Shown: positions 46,187-55,124 of the stretch, piece after piece
Numbering within the stretch: the stretch's first letter is position 1
How the letters are laid out: each line of letters opens with the position of its first letter
From: Pseudomonadota bacterium
Lineage (GTDB): Bacteria; Pseudomonadota; Gammaproteobacteria; Burkholderiales; Burkholderiaceae_B
Assembly: GCA_023439305.1 (NCBI GenBank)
Contig: JAEXOO010000010.1
Location: forward strand, 1-64,000
Direction of reading: 5' to 3'
Length of the DNA stretch: 64,000 nucleotides
Program-made: the position numbers and the translations under genes
Notes under the pieces: model-generated
The model's input: the letters and a program-made list of their open reading frames with translations, nothing else
What the model was told of the DNA's origin: nothing
Databases searched by the model: none

Positions 46187-46774
46187 TTAAGGTCGTTGCA
46201 GGGCGAACTGCAAAATATCCGGGATCCAGGGATCGAAGTCCGAAAACCCGTGGTCCCCGCCTTCGACGATATGGCCGTGGCTGCCCTGATACCAGTCGGC
46301 CATATCGCGCCAGTTCAGCACTTCATCGCCCTTGGCTGCCAGCAGGTAGAACTGACTGGGATCGGTGGGACGAGGGACATGGATGTCGTCCAGTTCGTCC
46401 ACGTATTCGGGCAGGAAGTGAAAGGGTGCGTCGGAATGGTAACTGGTGTGCTCGCCCACTTGAGTGGCCAGGGCCAGGCTTGCATGGACGACCGGGTTGA
46501 TCAGCACGGCGCGGCAGCGGTACTGCTGGGCCAGGTGACTGGCATAGTAGCCGCCCAGGGACGAGCCCATAATGCACAGCTTGTCCGGCGCATGGCCGGC
46601 CTGCAGTTCTGTATCCAGGATGCGCCGGCACAGCGCGATCGACTGCGCGGGGCTGGCAGGCAGTTGCGGGCAGCGCCACAGGGACAGCAGATCCCGCGCC
46701 TGCAGAGCTTGTTGCATGCGCTGCGCTTTATAGGACGAAGGCGAAGAGCGAAAGCCGTGCAGGTAGAGGATCAT
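46187..46774 (-). CDS. YqiA-like alpha/beta-hydrolase (esterase)
   Basis: A 195-residue small hydrolase starting MILYLHGFRSSPSSYKAQRM. The nucleophile elbow is MGSSLGGYYASHLA, the Asp in LAAKGDEVLNW and the His in EGGDHGFSDF complete the triad. Related to E. coli YqiA; physiological substrate unknown. The start at 46774 matches the family; the 22-residue extension to 46840 overlaps mpl. Confidence 0.92.
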   Translation of the reverse strand: MILYLHGFRSSPSSYKAQRMQQALQARDLLSLWRCPQLPASPAQSIALCRRILDTELQAGHAPDKLCIMGSSLGGYYASHLAQQYRCRAVLINPVVHASLALATQVGEHTSYHSDAPFHFLPEYVDELDDIHVPRPTDPSQFYLLAAKGDEVLNWRDMADWYQGSHGHIVEGGDHGFSDFDPWIPDILQFALQRP

Positions 46775-46796
46775 GAAGGCACCTGTAAAAAGAGGG

Positions 46797-48161
46797 TCAA
46801 TGCGGCAGGCGGTCCAGCAGGCGCTGGTGGATGCCGCCAAAGCTGCCGTTGCTCATGACAACAATGGCATCGCCGGGCTGGCTGGCCTGGACAATGGCAG
46901 ACACCATTTTATCCAAATCGTTCCAGGCTGTGGCGCGTTCGCCCATATCGGCCAGCACCGTGGCGGGATCCCAGCCCAAGGCATGCTTGCCCTGGGTTTC
47001 GCCATAGCAGAACACCAGGTCGGCCTGCTCCAGGGAGGCTGGCAAGCGGGCGGCCATGGCGCCCAGTTTCATGGTGTTGGAGCGTGGTTCCAGCACGGCC
47101 AGGATGCGCGTTGTGCCCCCGACCTGGCCCCGCAGCCCGTCCAGGGTCGTGGCGATGGCGGTGGGGTGGTGGGCGAAGTCGTCGTAGACGGTGACGTCGT
47201 TGACGGTGCCGCGCACTTCCATGCGTCGCTTCACCCCTTTGAAATGGGACAGCGCATCGATGGCGGCCTGGGCCGTCACGCCGACGTGCTGGGCGGCGGC
47301 GATGGATGCCAGAGCATTGAATTGGTTGTGCTGCCCGGTCAAGGCCCAGTTCACCTGGCCTTGAGGCTGGCCGTGGCGCAGCACTTCGAATGAGGTGGGA
47401 CTGATGTTCTGGCTGTCCCAGTCTCCTTGGGGGCCGAAATAGTTCACGGGCGTCCAGCAGCCGCGCTCCAGGGTTTGTTCCAGGGCGGGAGTGTCGGTGG
47501 GGCAGAGGATCAGGCCGGACTGTGGAATGGTGCGTACCAAGTGGTGAAACTGGGTCTGGATAGCGTTCAGGTCGGGGAAGATGTCCGCGTGGTCGTATTC
47601 CAGATTATTCAGTATGGCCGTGCGCGGGCGATAGTGCACGAACTTGGAGCGCTTGTCGAAGAACGCCGTGTCGTATTCATCGGCCTCGATGACGAACAGC
47701 GATTGCGTCGGATCGAAGCGGGCCGATACGCCCAGGTCGGGCGCTACGCCGCCGATCAGAAAGTTGGGCGTCAGGCCCGCGTGCTCCAGGATCCAGGTCA
47801 GCATGGAGCTGGTCGTGGTCTTGCCGTGCGTGCCGGCAACGGCCAGCACATGCTGACCGCGCAAAATGTTCTCGCCCAGCCATTGGGGGCCTGAAACGTA
47901 GGGCAGGCCCTGATCCAGGATGGCTTCCATGAGGGGGTTGCCCCGAGAAACCACATTGCCGATGATGTACAGGTCGGGCGCCAGACGGGTCTGGTCGGCG
48001 TCAAAGCCTTCGATCAGCGCGATGCCCTGCTCCTGCAACTGCGTGCTCATGGGCGGGTAGACGCCGGCGTCGCAGCCGGTTACGGTGTGGCCCGCCGAGC
48101 GGGCGATCAGCGCCAAACCGCCCATGAACGTGCCGCATATGCCTAATATATGTATGTGCAT
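46797..48161 (-). CDS. mpl: UDP-N-acetylmuramate:L-Ala-gamma-D-Glu-meso-DAP ligase
   Basis: A 454-residue Mur ligase of the recycling pathway: it attaches recovered tripeptide directly to UDP-MurNAc. It has the N-terminal nucleotide fold MHIHILGICGTFMGGLALIARSAGH, the ATP P-loop AVAGTHGKTTTSS, and the Mpl-type VIEADEYDTAFFDKRSKFVHYRP. The C-terminal domain has the VYDDFAHHPTAI motif. It lies about 20 bases upstream of the esterase gene on the same strand. Confidence 0.97.
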   Translation of the reverse strand: MHIHILGICGTFMGGLALIARSAGHTVTGCDAGVYPPMSTQLQEQGIALIEGFDADQTRLAPDLYIIGNVVSRGNPLMEAILDQGLPYVSGPQWLGENILRGQHVLAVAGTHGKTTTSSMLTWILEHAGLTPNFLIGGVAPDLGVSARFDPTQSLFVIEADEYDTAFFDKRSKFVHYRPRTAILNNLEYDHADIFPDLNAIQTQFHHLVRTIPQSGLILCPTDTPALEQTLERGCWTPVNYFGPQGDWDSQNISPTSFEVLRHGQPQGQVNWALTGQHNQFNALASIAAAQHVGVTAQAAIDALSHFKGVKRRMEVRGTVNDVTVYDDFAHHPTAIATTLDGLRGQVGGTTRILAVLEPRSNTMKLGAMAARLPASLEQADLVFCYGETQGKHALGWDPATVLADMGERATAWNDLDKMVSAIVQASQPGDAIVVMSNGSFGGIHQRLLDRLPH

Positions 48162-48340
48162 GACAATCCTCCGGCCTGTATTTTAGTCGGATGTTTGATC
48201 TGGCGCGCCAGCTCGCTGTGTTACCAGTGCTATCATCGCCGGGTGATGTATTTTTGCCGTTGGGCCGCCCCTAAAAAAGATCTTCACCGCAGCAAGAGCG
48301 CGGGGCGGAGAGGGAAATTATCAACCGTGTGGGTTTATGA

Positions 48341-48841
48341 ATGATGCATAGGCGCGTTTTCCTGCAGCGATCTTTATTGTGTGCGGGCCTGATGGCATTG
48401 CACCCAGCACCATGGGCCAGTCTGCTGCCCGCCGATCCCTTTCTGTCCCAGAGCTTCCCCGATCTTCAGGATCAGGAGCGTGCGCTTTCTACTTACATCG
48501 GCAAGCCCCTGGTCATCAACTTCTGGGCTACCTGGTGCGCGCCATGCATCAAGGAAATGCCGGACCTGCAGGCGCTGCACGAACGCTACCCCGATGTGCA
48601 GTTCCTGGGCATCGCCGTGGACTCCAAGAGCAATGTCCAGGAATTCCTGCAACGCGTGCCGGTCAGCTACGACATCCTGTTGGCGGGCCCTGGCGGGGTC
48701 AAGCAGATGCGCAGCCTGGGCAACAAGCGCAGCGGCCTGCCGTTCACGGTGGTGTTCGGCAGCAATGGCCGGGTGGATGAACGCATGCTGGGACAGATCG
48801 ATCCTCAAAAGTTGGACGAAGTTATCAAGCGTCAGCGCTAA
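48341..48841 (+). CDS. TlpA-like periplasmic thioredoxin-fold protein
   Basis: A 166-residue protein with an N-terminal secretion signal containing twin Arg (MMHRRVFLQRSLLCAGLMAL) and a thioredoxin fold with the active-site pair in FWATWCAPCIKEMPDL. Probably a membrane-tethered or periplasmic thiol reductase. The signal resembles a short Tat or Sec leader; not decidable by eye. Divergent from mpl. Confidence 0.9.
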   Translation: MMHRRVFLQRSLLCAGLMALHPAPWASLLPADPFLSQSFPDLQDQERALSTYIGKPLVINFWATWCAPCIKEMPDLQALHERYPDVQFLGIAVDSKSNVQEFLQRVPVSYDILLAGPGGVKQMRSLGNKRSGLPFTVVFGSNGRVDERMLGQIDPQKLDEVIKRQR

Positions 48842-49001
48842 CTGGCTTACTTCGTCGCGTAATTTCGGTAAATTTGCCGCTCGCCGCTGTTTGGCCTGAA
48901 AAATCGCCAAGGCCCCGGTTACCGCTTGTAATCGGGGTTGTTGATAGACAAATGGTGCTTTTTAGCGTAAAAAGGCGGTCTGTCTTCACGAAAAATCCGC
49001 T

Positions 49002-49436
49002 ATGGCGAATCATGTTCTGGTCCTTAACGGGCCCAACCTCAACCTGCTGGGAACCCGGGAGCCGGATGTCTACGGACATCAGACCCTCGATGGCATCAAT
49101 AGCAGTTTGCGGGCTCTGGCCGAGCAGCATGGCGCACAGTGTCATTTTTTCCAAAGTAATCACGAAGGCGGGCTCGTTGACCGGATCCATCAGGCTCGCG
49201 CCGAGGGGGTCGAATTCATCATCATCAATGCCGGTGCCTATACACACACCAGCGTGGCGATACGCGATGCCCTGGCCGGTGTCAGCATTCCGTTCATCGA
49301 AGTCCACTTGTCCAATGTTCACAAACGTGAGCCGTTCCGCCATCATTCCTATCTGTCCGATACCGCCCAGGGCGTGATCGTGGGGCTGGGGGCGTACGGT
49401 TATGAAGCTGCATTGCGGTTTGCCTTGGACAGCTAG
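49002..49436 (+). CDS. aroQ: Type II 3-dehydroquinate dehydratase
   Basis: A 144-residue dodecameric type II dehydroquinase of the shikimate pathway. The flexible-loop region is LNGPNLNLLGTREPDVYG, with the catalytic Arg and Tyr. INAGAYTHTSVAIRDAL, EVHLSNVHKREPFRHHS and the closing GLGAYGYEAAL are diagnostic. It precedes accB by about 90 bases, an arrangement shared by many proteobacteria. Confidence 0.97.
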   Translation: MANHVLVLNGPNLNLLGTREPDVYGHQTLDGINSSLRALAEQHGAQCHFFQSNHEGGLVDRIHQARAEGVEFIIINAGAYTHTSVAIRDALAGVSIPFIEVHLSNVHKREPFRHHSYLSDTAQGVIVGLGAYGYEAALRFALDS

Positions 49437-49526
49437 GCGGCTGTCTTCGTTTTTTTGACCAATTTTCTTTTTTTGATGCCGTTCTGATTCAGGGAACTGG
49501 ATAGGGCGGTATCGCGGGAAGCACGC

Positions 49527-49979
49527 ATGGATCTTAGAAAACTCAAAACCCTGATCGATCTCGTAGCCGAATCGGGTATTGCCGAACTGGAAATCACCGA
49601 GGGTGACGACAAAGTCCGGATCGTTAAATTTTCGCAAAGCTCGGCAGCTCCCGTGGTGTACGCGGCGGAAGCTCCTGCCGCCCACGTCGTGGCTGCTCCC
49701 GCCGCTGCTGCGGCAGCCGCACCTGCCGCTCCTGCCGTGGCGGAAGGCCACGCTGTCAAGGCACCTATGGTCGGCACGTTCTACCGTGCTCCCAGCCCGG
49801 GTGCCGCCGCTTTCGTGGAAGTGGGCCAGACCGTCAAGGAAGGCGACGCGCTGTGCATCATCGAAGCCATGAAGCTGCTGAACGAGATCGAAGCCGACAA
49901 ATCCGGCGTGATCAAGGAAATCCTGGTTGAAAACGGCGGCCCCGTCGAATACGGCCAACCCCTGTTCATCATCGGTTGA
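49527..49979 (+). CDS. accB: Biotin carboxyl carrier protein of acetyl-CoA carboxylase
   Basis: A 150-residue BCCP. An N-terminal helix region (MDLRKLKTLIDLVAESGIAE) is followed by an Ala/Pro-rich mobile linker (about residues 45-75) and a C-terminal biotinyl domain with the biotinylated Lys in EAMKLLNEIEAD. Carries CO2 between AccC and the carboxyltransferase. Confidence 0.98.
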   Translation: MDLRKLKTLIDLVAESGIAELEITEGDDKVRIVKFSQSSAAPVVYAAEAPAAHVVAAPAAAAAAAPAAPAVAEGHAVKAPMVGTFYRAPSPGAAAFVEVGQTVKEGDALCIIEAMKLLNEIEADKSGVIKEILVENGGPVEYGQPLFIIG

Positions 49980-49983
49980 TGAC

Positions 49984-51330
49984 ATGTTTGAAAAAATCCT
50001 AATCGCCAACCGGGGTGAAATCGCCCTGCGTATCCAGCGCGCCTGCCGCGAGATGGGTATCAAGACGGTGGTGGTGTATTCCGAAGCTGACCGGGGCGCC
50101 AAGTATGTGCGCCTGGCCGACGAGGCCGTCTGCATCGGTCCTGCGCCCGCCCGCGACAGCTATCTGAGCATGCCGGCCATCATTTCCGCGGCCGAGGTCA
50201 CGGATGCCGAAGCCATTCACCCCGGCTACGGCTTCATGGCTGAAAACGCGGACTTTGCCGAGCGTGTGGAAAAAAGCGGCTTTGTCTTCATCGGCCCGCG
50301 TCCCGAGAACATCCGCACCATGGGTGACAAGGTCATGGCCAAGAAAACCATGATCGAGGCCGGCGTGCCAGTGGTTCCTGGTTCGGACGGCGCCTTGCCC
50401 GACGACCCGCAGGAAATCATCCGCATCGCTCGCGAAGTGGGCTACCCGGTCATCATCAAGGCCTCCGGCGGCGGTGGCGGTCGCGGCATGCGCGTGGTCT
50501 ACACGGAAGCAGCCCTGCTGACCGCCGTGGCCACGACCAAATCCGAAGCCGCTGCGGCGTTCAACAATCCCGAGGTCTACATGGAAAAGTACCTCGAGAA
50601 CCCGCGCCACATCGAAATTCAGGTCCTGGCCGACGGCGAACGCAATGCCATCTGGCTGGGCGAGCGCGACTGTTCCATGCAGCGACGCCACCAGAAAGTC
50701 ATCGAAGAAGCGCCCGCTCCCGGCATTCCTCGCCGCCTGATCGAGCGTATCGGCGAGCGTTGTGCCGACGCCTGCCGCAAGATGCGCTATCGCGGCGCTG
50801 GCACCTTTGAATTCCTGTACGAAAACGGCGAGTTCTTCTTCATCGAGATGAACACCCGTATTCAGGTCGAGCACACCATTACCGAAATGGTGACGGGCCT
50901 GGATCTGGTCCAGGAGCAGATCAAGGTCGCAGCAGGCGAGAAATTCGTGCTGCGCCAGCGCGATATCGAATTCGAAGGCCACTCGATCGAATGCCGCATC
51001 AATGCGGAAGATCCGTTCAAGTTCATCCCCAGCCCAGGTCTGATCACCAACTGGCACACGCCAGGCGGTCCCGGCGTGCGCATCGATTCCCACGTGTTCG
51101 CCGGCTACACCGTGCCGCCGTTCTACGATTCGATGATTGCCAAGCTGATCACCTATGGCAAGACACGCGAACAAGCCATCGCCCGCATGGACATCGCTCT
51201 GTCGGAAATGGTGGTGGAAGGCATTCAGACCAACGTCGCGCTGCACCGCGAACTGATGCAGGACGCCAACTTCAAGGCCGGCGGCACCAGCATCCACTAC
51301 CTGGAACAGAAACTGTCCCAGCGCAAGTGA
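49984..51330 (+). CDS. accC: Biotin carboxylase of acetyl-CoA carboxylase
   Basis: A 448-residue ATP-grasp enzyme that carboxylates biotin on AccB. It starts MFEKILIANRGEIALRIQRAC and has the glycine-rich loop IKASGGGGGRGMRVV, the RDCSMQRRHQKVIEEAPAP motif and EMNTRIQVEHTITEMVTGLDLV with catalytic residues. It starts four bases after the accB stop. Confidence 0.98.
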   Translation: MFEKILIANRGEIALRIQRACREMGIKTVVVYSEADRGAKYVRLADEAVCIGPAPARDSYLSMPAIISAAEVTDAEAIHPGYGFMAENADFAERVEKSGFVFIGPRPENIRTMGDKVMAKKTMIEAGVPVVPGSDGALPDDPQEIIRIAREVGYPVIIKASGGGGGRGMRVVYTEAALLTAVATTKSEAAAAFNNPEVYMEKYLENPRHIEIQVLADGERNAIWLGERDCSMQRRHQKVIEEAPAPGIPRRLIERIGERCADACRKMRYRGAGTFEFLYENGEFFFIEMNTRIQVEHTITEMVTGLDLVQEQIKVAAGEKFVLRQRDIEFEGHSIECRINAEDPFKFIPSPGLITNWHTPGGPGVRIDSHVFAGYTVPPFYDSMIAKLITYGKTREQAIARMDIALSEMVVEGIQTNVALHRELMQDANFKAGGTSIHYLEQKLSQRK

Positions 51331-51383
51331 ACCCTAAGGGGGCGCAGCTAGGGTCAGGTGCGCCGACCTTAAGCAGTGATCAT

Positions 51384-51411
51384 GCAAAACAGGGGCTCGC
51401 CCCTGTTTTGC
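51384..51411 (+). terminator. Hairpin between accC and prmA
   Basis: Perfect 12-bp arms (51384-51395 and 51400-51411) with a CTCG loop, including an A4/T4 segment, then TTTA. It ends 16 bases before the prmA ATG, so it either terminates accBC with some read-through or acts on prmA translation. Confidence 0.75.
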
Positions 51412-51427
51412 TTTATGGAAGACAAGT

Positions 51428-52348
51428 ATGCGTGAACTCTTATTGAGCTGCCGGGAAAACGAGGCTGAGCTCCTGTCCGATGCCCTGCTGGAGGCCGGCG
51501 CGCTGTCCGTCTCGGTGGAAGACGCTGATGGCGACACCGACCGCGAGCAGCCGCTTTTCGGCGAACCGGGCATTGAGCCCGAGGTGTTGGCCTGGGACCA
51601 TAACCGTGTGGTGGCCCTGCTGCCTGACGGCGTCGAACCCGAGGACATGCTGCAGCCGCTATTTGACGCAGGCGTGCTGGATCCGCAGCAGGCGCAATGG
51701 AGTGTGCGCGACGTGCCGGACGCCGACTGGGTGCGGCTGACGCAATCGCAGTTCGGTCCCATTCCGGTGGGTGATCGCATTCTGATCGTGCCAAGCTGGC
51801 ACAAGGACGATCAGGATCTGCCGCTGGTGGCGCAGGCCGGCGACGGGCTGGTGCGTATCGAGCTGGATCCAGGCCTGGCATTCGGCACGGGCAGCCATCC
51901 CACGACGCATCTGTGCCTGGACTGGCTGGCGCATCACGTGCAGCCCGGCCAGACCGTGCTGGACTACGGCTGCGGCTCGGGCATTCTGGCCATTGCCGCG
52001 CGCAAGCTGGGCGCTGGCGTTACGTTGGGCGTGGATATTGATGAGCAGGCCGTGATTTCCACGCGCTACAATGCGCAGGTCAATCAGGTCGATGTCGAGG
52101 GGCTGCTGCCCGACGCCATGCCCGAGGGGCAGACGGATCTGGTCGTGGCCAACATTCTGGCCAACCCTTTGCGCATGCTTGCGCCCATGCTGGCCAATCG
52201 CGTCAAGCCGGGCGGTCACCTGGTGCTCTCGGGCATCTACGACTGGCAGGCCGAAGAAATGATAGAAGTCTATGCTCCCTACCTGCCGCTTGCTGTTTGG
52301 CAGATGCGGGATGGATGGGTTTGCCTGGCCGGTCAGCGGCCTTTATAA
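51428..52348 (+). CDS. prmA: Ribosomal protein L11 methyltransferase
   Basis: A 306-residue SAM-dependent enzyme that methylates L11. An N-terminal substrate-binding domain (MRELLLSCRENEAELLSDALLEAGALSVSVED) is followed by a Rossmann fold with DYGCGSGILAIAARKLGA as SAM motif I and DLVVANILANPLRMLAP as the NPP-type catalytic region; GLAFGTGSHPTT is typical. Confidence 0.97.
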   Translation: MRELLLSCRENEAELLSDALLEAGALSVSVEDADGDTDREQPLFGEPGIEPEVLAWDHNRVVALLPDGVEPEDMLQPLFDAGVLDPQQAQWSVRDVPDADWVRLTQSQFGPIPVGDRILIVPSWHKDDQDLPLVAQAGDGLVRIELDPGLAFGTGSHPTTHLCLDWLAHHVQPGQTVLDYGCGSGILAIAARKLGAGVTLGVDIDEQAVISTRYNAQVNQVDVEGLLPDAMPEGQTDLVVANILANPLRMLAPMLANRVKPGGHLVLSGIYDWQAEEMIEVYAPYLPLAVWQMRDGWVCLAGQRPL

Positions 52349-52372
52349 GACGGCAAGAATTTAGGTGGGCTT

Positions 52373-53542
52373 ATGGAGTTGAAGACTCGCTGCCCTCGTT
52401 GCGGAACGTCTTTTGCAGCCAGCGTCGAGCTGTTGCAGCGCCGCCGGGGCTATATACGCTGCATCCAGTGCGCGCACATCTTCGATGGCTTTGAAGCCGT
52501 GATCGATGATGACGCGGCCGAACCCACCTACGATGTGGCGGTGGAGCATCCCGTTGCTCCGGCGCCCAAGACCGAGCCGGTGTTTGTCGGAACGCGCGGA
52601 CCACTTGCGGCCGAGCATGTGGATCTGCAGGCTAAGCCGCAGGGACCGCGTTTTGTGCAGCATTCGCGCCATGCGCCGCCCCAGGACGAGGGCTCGGCGC
52701 ACGACTCTCTGCAGGTGCGCAAATTTCCCGATTCCGTCATGGCCAATGCGCCGGTGGCGCCGGCACAACCGTCCGTCCTGCGCTCGCGCTCGCCCGACCC
52801 GCGCGACGAGGATACCTCTTTCTTCGTCTCCGGCGCCGATGCGCCGGTCGAGTCTGACGATCATCATATTGGCCAGTCCTCCTGGCGCAGCAGCGAGCCG
52901 GACTTCAGCGTGGGCAATCGAGCCAACACCCTGCGAGCCGCCTATCCGTCGCGCCAGGCGGATGGCACCGAGTCGGCCGCCGAGCCGCCAGAGGATTGGA
53001 CGATTCCTTCCAATCCGACCTTGCAGCGTGAAACCCGCTATGCCGGTGAAGCCGGAGTGGGACAGCGGGCATGGTCACTGTTCTGGAGACTGCTTTGTGT
53101 TCTGAGCCTGCTGGTGCTGCTGGCGCAGCTGGTGTATGTCTATCGCGTCCAGATAGCCAGCCATGTGCCCTTGCTGCGTCCCGCCCTGGAGCAGGCGTGC
53201 GCCGGCCTGGGCTGCCAGGTTCCGTATGAGCGCCGTCAGGCCGATATCCGCGTGGTCTCGTCCGCCCTGCATAAAGAGCCGGGCGACGGCGCGCGGTCTG
53301 TACTGCGCTTTACGCTGCGCAACGAGTTCGAGCGTCCCCAGGAGTGGCCTACGTTGGTCCTGGATCTGAAGGATTTTTCCGGCGCGCTGATTGCTCGGCG
53401 CAATATATCGCCGACGCAGTATCTGGCCCCCGAACGCCAAGGTGAGCCGTTTGCGGCGCGCACCGAATTGATGGTGCAGCTGCCGCTGGATACCGGGGGC
53501 CTTCAAGTCAACGGCTATCAGATTAGCCCTTTTTTTCCTTAA
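52373..53542 (+). CDS. Zinc-ribbon, DUF3426-domain membrane protein
   Basis: A 389-residue protein. The N-terminal MJ0042-type zinc ribbon has two Cys pairs (TRCPRCGTSF and IRCIQCAHIF, residues 6-35). A long, variable, acidic and Pro-rich linker (about 45-225) leads to one membrane helix (LLCVLSLLVLLAQLVYVY). The C-terminal DUF3426 domain is predicted to lie on the other side of the membrane (LRFTLRNEFERPQEWPTLVLDLKDFSG). Function unknown. It commonly follows prmA in betaproteobacteria. Confidence 0.88.
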   Translation: MELKTRCPRCGTSFAASVELLQRRRGYIRCIQCAHIFDGFEAVIDDDAAEPTYDVAVEHPVAPAPKTEPVFVGTRGPLAAEHVDLQAKPQGPRFVQHSRHAPPQDEGSAHDSLQVRKFPDSVMANAPVAPAQPSVLRSRSPDPRDEDTSFFVSGADAPVESDDHHIGQSSWRSSEPDFSVGNRANTLRAAYPSRQADGTESAAEPPEDWTIPSNPTLQRETRYAGEAGVGQRAWSLFWRLLCVLSLLVLLAQLVYVYRVQIASHVPLLRPALEQACAGLGCQVPYERRQADIRVVSSALHKEPGDGARSVLRFTLRNEFERPQEWPTLVLDLKDFSGALIARRNISPTQYLAPERQGEPFAARTELMVQLPLDTGGLQVNGYQISPFFP

Positions 53543-53550
53543 GGTAAGTT

Positions 53551-54492
53551 ATGTCCGAGCGAGTGCTGGTATGCGGGTCGATCGCCTTTGATACGATCGC
53601 TGTTTTCGAGGGCTATTTCAAAGACCACATCCTGCCCGACAGCATACAGACGTTGAGCGTTTCCTTTTTTGTTCCCAGCTTGCGCAAGGAGTGGGGCGGG
53701 TGCGCTGGCAATATCGCTTATACGCTGCAGATGCTGGGCGGCCAGCCCGTGCCAGTGGGCACGGTGGGCGGCGACGGCCTGGACTACGTCAAACGTCTGG
53801 ACGGCCTGGGCATAGACACCAGCATGGTGCGCGTGATGCCCGAGCTGTTCACGCCGCAATGCTTTATCACCACTGACCTGGCCGCCAGTCAGATCACCTC
53901 GTTCCACCCGGGCGCCATGCTGCATTCGGCCGACAATGATCTGTCGAATCAGCAGGCGGGCTGGGGTATTGTGGCCCCTGATGCCAAGGATGGCATGTTC
54001 GCCCATGCCCGGCGCCTGAATGCCATGGGAGTGCCTTTTATTTTCGATCTGGGCCAGGCCATGCCGTTGTACTCCGGCGAGGATCTGCTGGAAATGCTGC
54101 AACTGTGTCAGGTTCTTACGGCCAACGATTACGAAGCCGAAGTTATCGAGCAGCGCACCGGCAAGAGCATGTCGCAGATCGCCGCCGGTTTGAAAGCGGC
54201 CGTCATCACCCGTGGCGCGCACGGCAGCACGCTTTATCGCGATGGCCAGGAGATCGATATTGCTCCTGTGCCGGCTGCCGAGGTCGTCGATCCCACGGGT
54301 TGCGGCGACGCGCATCGGGCCGGCCTGTTATATGGTCTTACAAAAGGCTGGAGCTTCGAGGAGGCTTGCAGCTTGGGCAACCTGATGGGCAGTATTAAAA
54401 TTGCCAGCAATGGCCCCCAGAATCACGAATTTAAACGGTCCGATATCCAGGCTATGCTAAAACAGCATTTCGGTATCGAACGCAGCCTGTAA
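53551..54492 (+). CDS. PfkB-family carbohydrate/nucleoside kinase
   Basis: A 313-residue ribokinase-fold enzyme. It opens RVLVCGSIAFDTIAVF, has the substrate lid segment GGCAGNIAYTLQMLGGQPVPVGTVGGDG and the C-terminal PfkB signature VVDPTGCGDAHRAGLLYGL. The usual GAGD anion hole is GCGD here, keeping the catalytic Asp. Adenosine kinase-like specificity is suggested by general resemblance but not proven. It begins eight bases after the DUF3426 gene. Confidence 0.85.
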   Translation: MSERVLVCGSIAFDTIAVFEGYFKDHILPDSIQTLSVSFFVPSLRKEWGGCAGNIAYTLQMLGGQPVPVGTVGGDGLDYVKRLDGLGIDTSMVRVMPELFTPQCFITTDLAASQITSFHPGAMLHSADNDLSNQQAGWGIVAPDAKDGMFAHARRLNAMGVPFIFDLGQAMPLYSGEDLLEMLQLCQVLTANDYEAEVIEQRTGKSMSQIAAGLKAAVITRGAHGSTLYRDGQEIDIAPVPAAEVVDPTGCGDAHRAGLLYGLTKGWSFEEACSLGNLMGSIKIASNGPQNHEFKRSDIQAMLKQHFGIERSL

Positions 54493-54554
54493 CCACTGTG
54501 CGCTCAGGCGCAAGTCTCTTGGGCAGGCCAGGCGCATCTTTCGGAGTCAACCGC

Positions 54555-55046
54555 ATGCACGCTTCTATTTTCAATCGTCCCAAAGTTCGTTTGCTGATGG
54601 CTGCAAGCCTGGCTGCTCCGGTTTTCCTGATGGCCGGTTGCGCCAATCAGTCGGCGTCCAGCTCGGTGTACAGCTACGGACAGGCTCAGCGCGAGCAGAT
54701 CGTGCGTCTGGGTACCGTGGTGGGCGTGCGTCCCGTCACCATCCAGAAGGATGAAACCTCGGGCGTGGGCTCGATCGCCGGCGCGGCGATGGGCGGTGTG
54801 GCCGCCAGCAGCATCGGCGGCGGTCGTGGCAGCATCCTGGCCAGTATCGGCGGCGCCTTGCTGGGCGGCCTGGTCGGTAATGCCGTGGAGAACCGCATGG
54901 GCAAGTCGCAGGGGTTGGAAATCACTGTTCAACTGGACAATGGCGAAACCCGGGTAGTCGCTCAGGAATCCGATGTTCCCCTGTCCGTGGGGCAGCGCGT
55001 GCGCATGCTCAGCGGGAACGGTCCGACCCGGGTTGTGCCTATGTAG
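54555..55046 (+). CDS. Glycine-zipper (17-kDa antigen-type) outer-membrane lipoprotein
   Basis: A 163-residue predicted lipoprotein. A signal with lipobox FLMAGC is followed by a Ser-rich mature N-terminus and a long glycine zipper (SIAGAAMGGVAASSIGGGRG, then ILASIGGALLGGLVGNAVENRMG). The C-terminal segment is SH3/OB-like. It resembles the Rickettsia 17-kDa antigen/SlyB group that supports envelope integrity. The start at 54555 has GGAG at 54543-54546; a start at 54498 is rejected. Confidence 0.92.
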   Translation: MHASIFNRPKVRLLMAASLAAPVFLMAGCANQSASSSVYSYGQAQREQIVRLGTVVGVRPVTIQKDETSGVGSIAGAAMGGVAASSIGGGRGSILASIGGALLGGLVGNAVENRMGKSQGLEITVQLDNGETRVVAQESDVPLSVGQRVRMLSGNGPTRVVPM

Positions 55047-55079
55047 GGCAGGGTTGCCTTCGGTGTCGTTCGACCCTCA

Positions 55080-55107
55080 AACCCGGCCTGGCGGCCGGGT
55101 TTTTTAT
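55080..55107 (+). terminator. Terminator after the glycine-zipper lipoprotein gene
   Basis: Perfect 9-bp arms (55080-55088 and 55093-55101) with a TGGC loop, followed by a T-run to 55106. It lies between this gene and the convergent AlkA-Ada gene. Confidence 0.92.
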
Positions 55108-55124
55108 TGGATTTTTTCAGGGTA

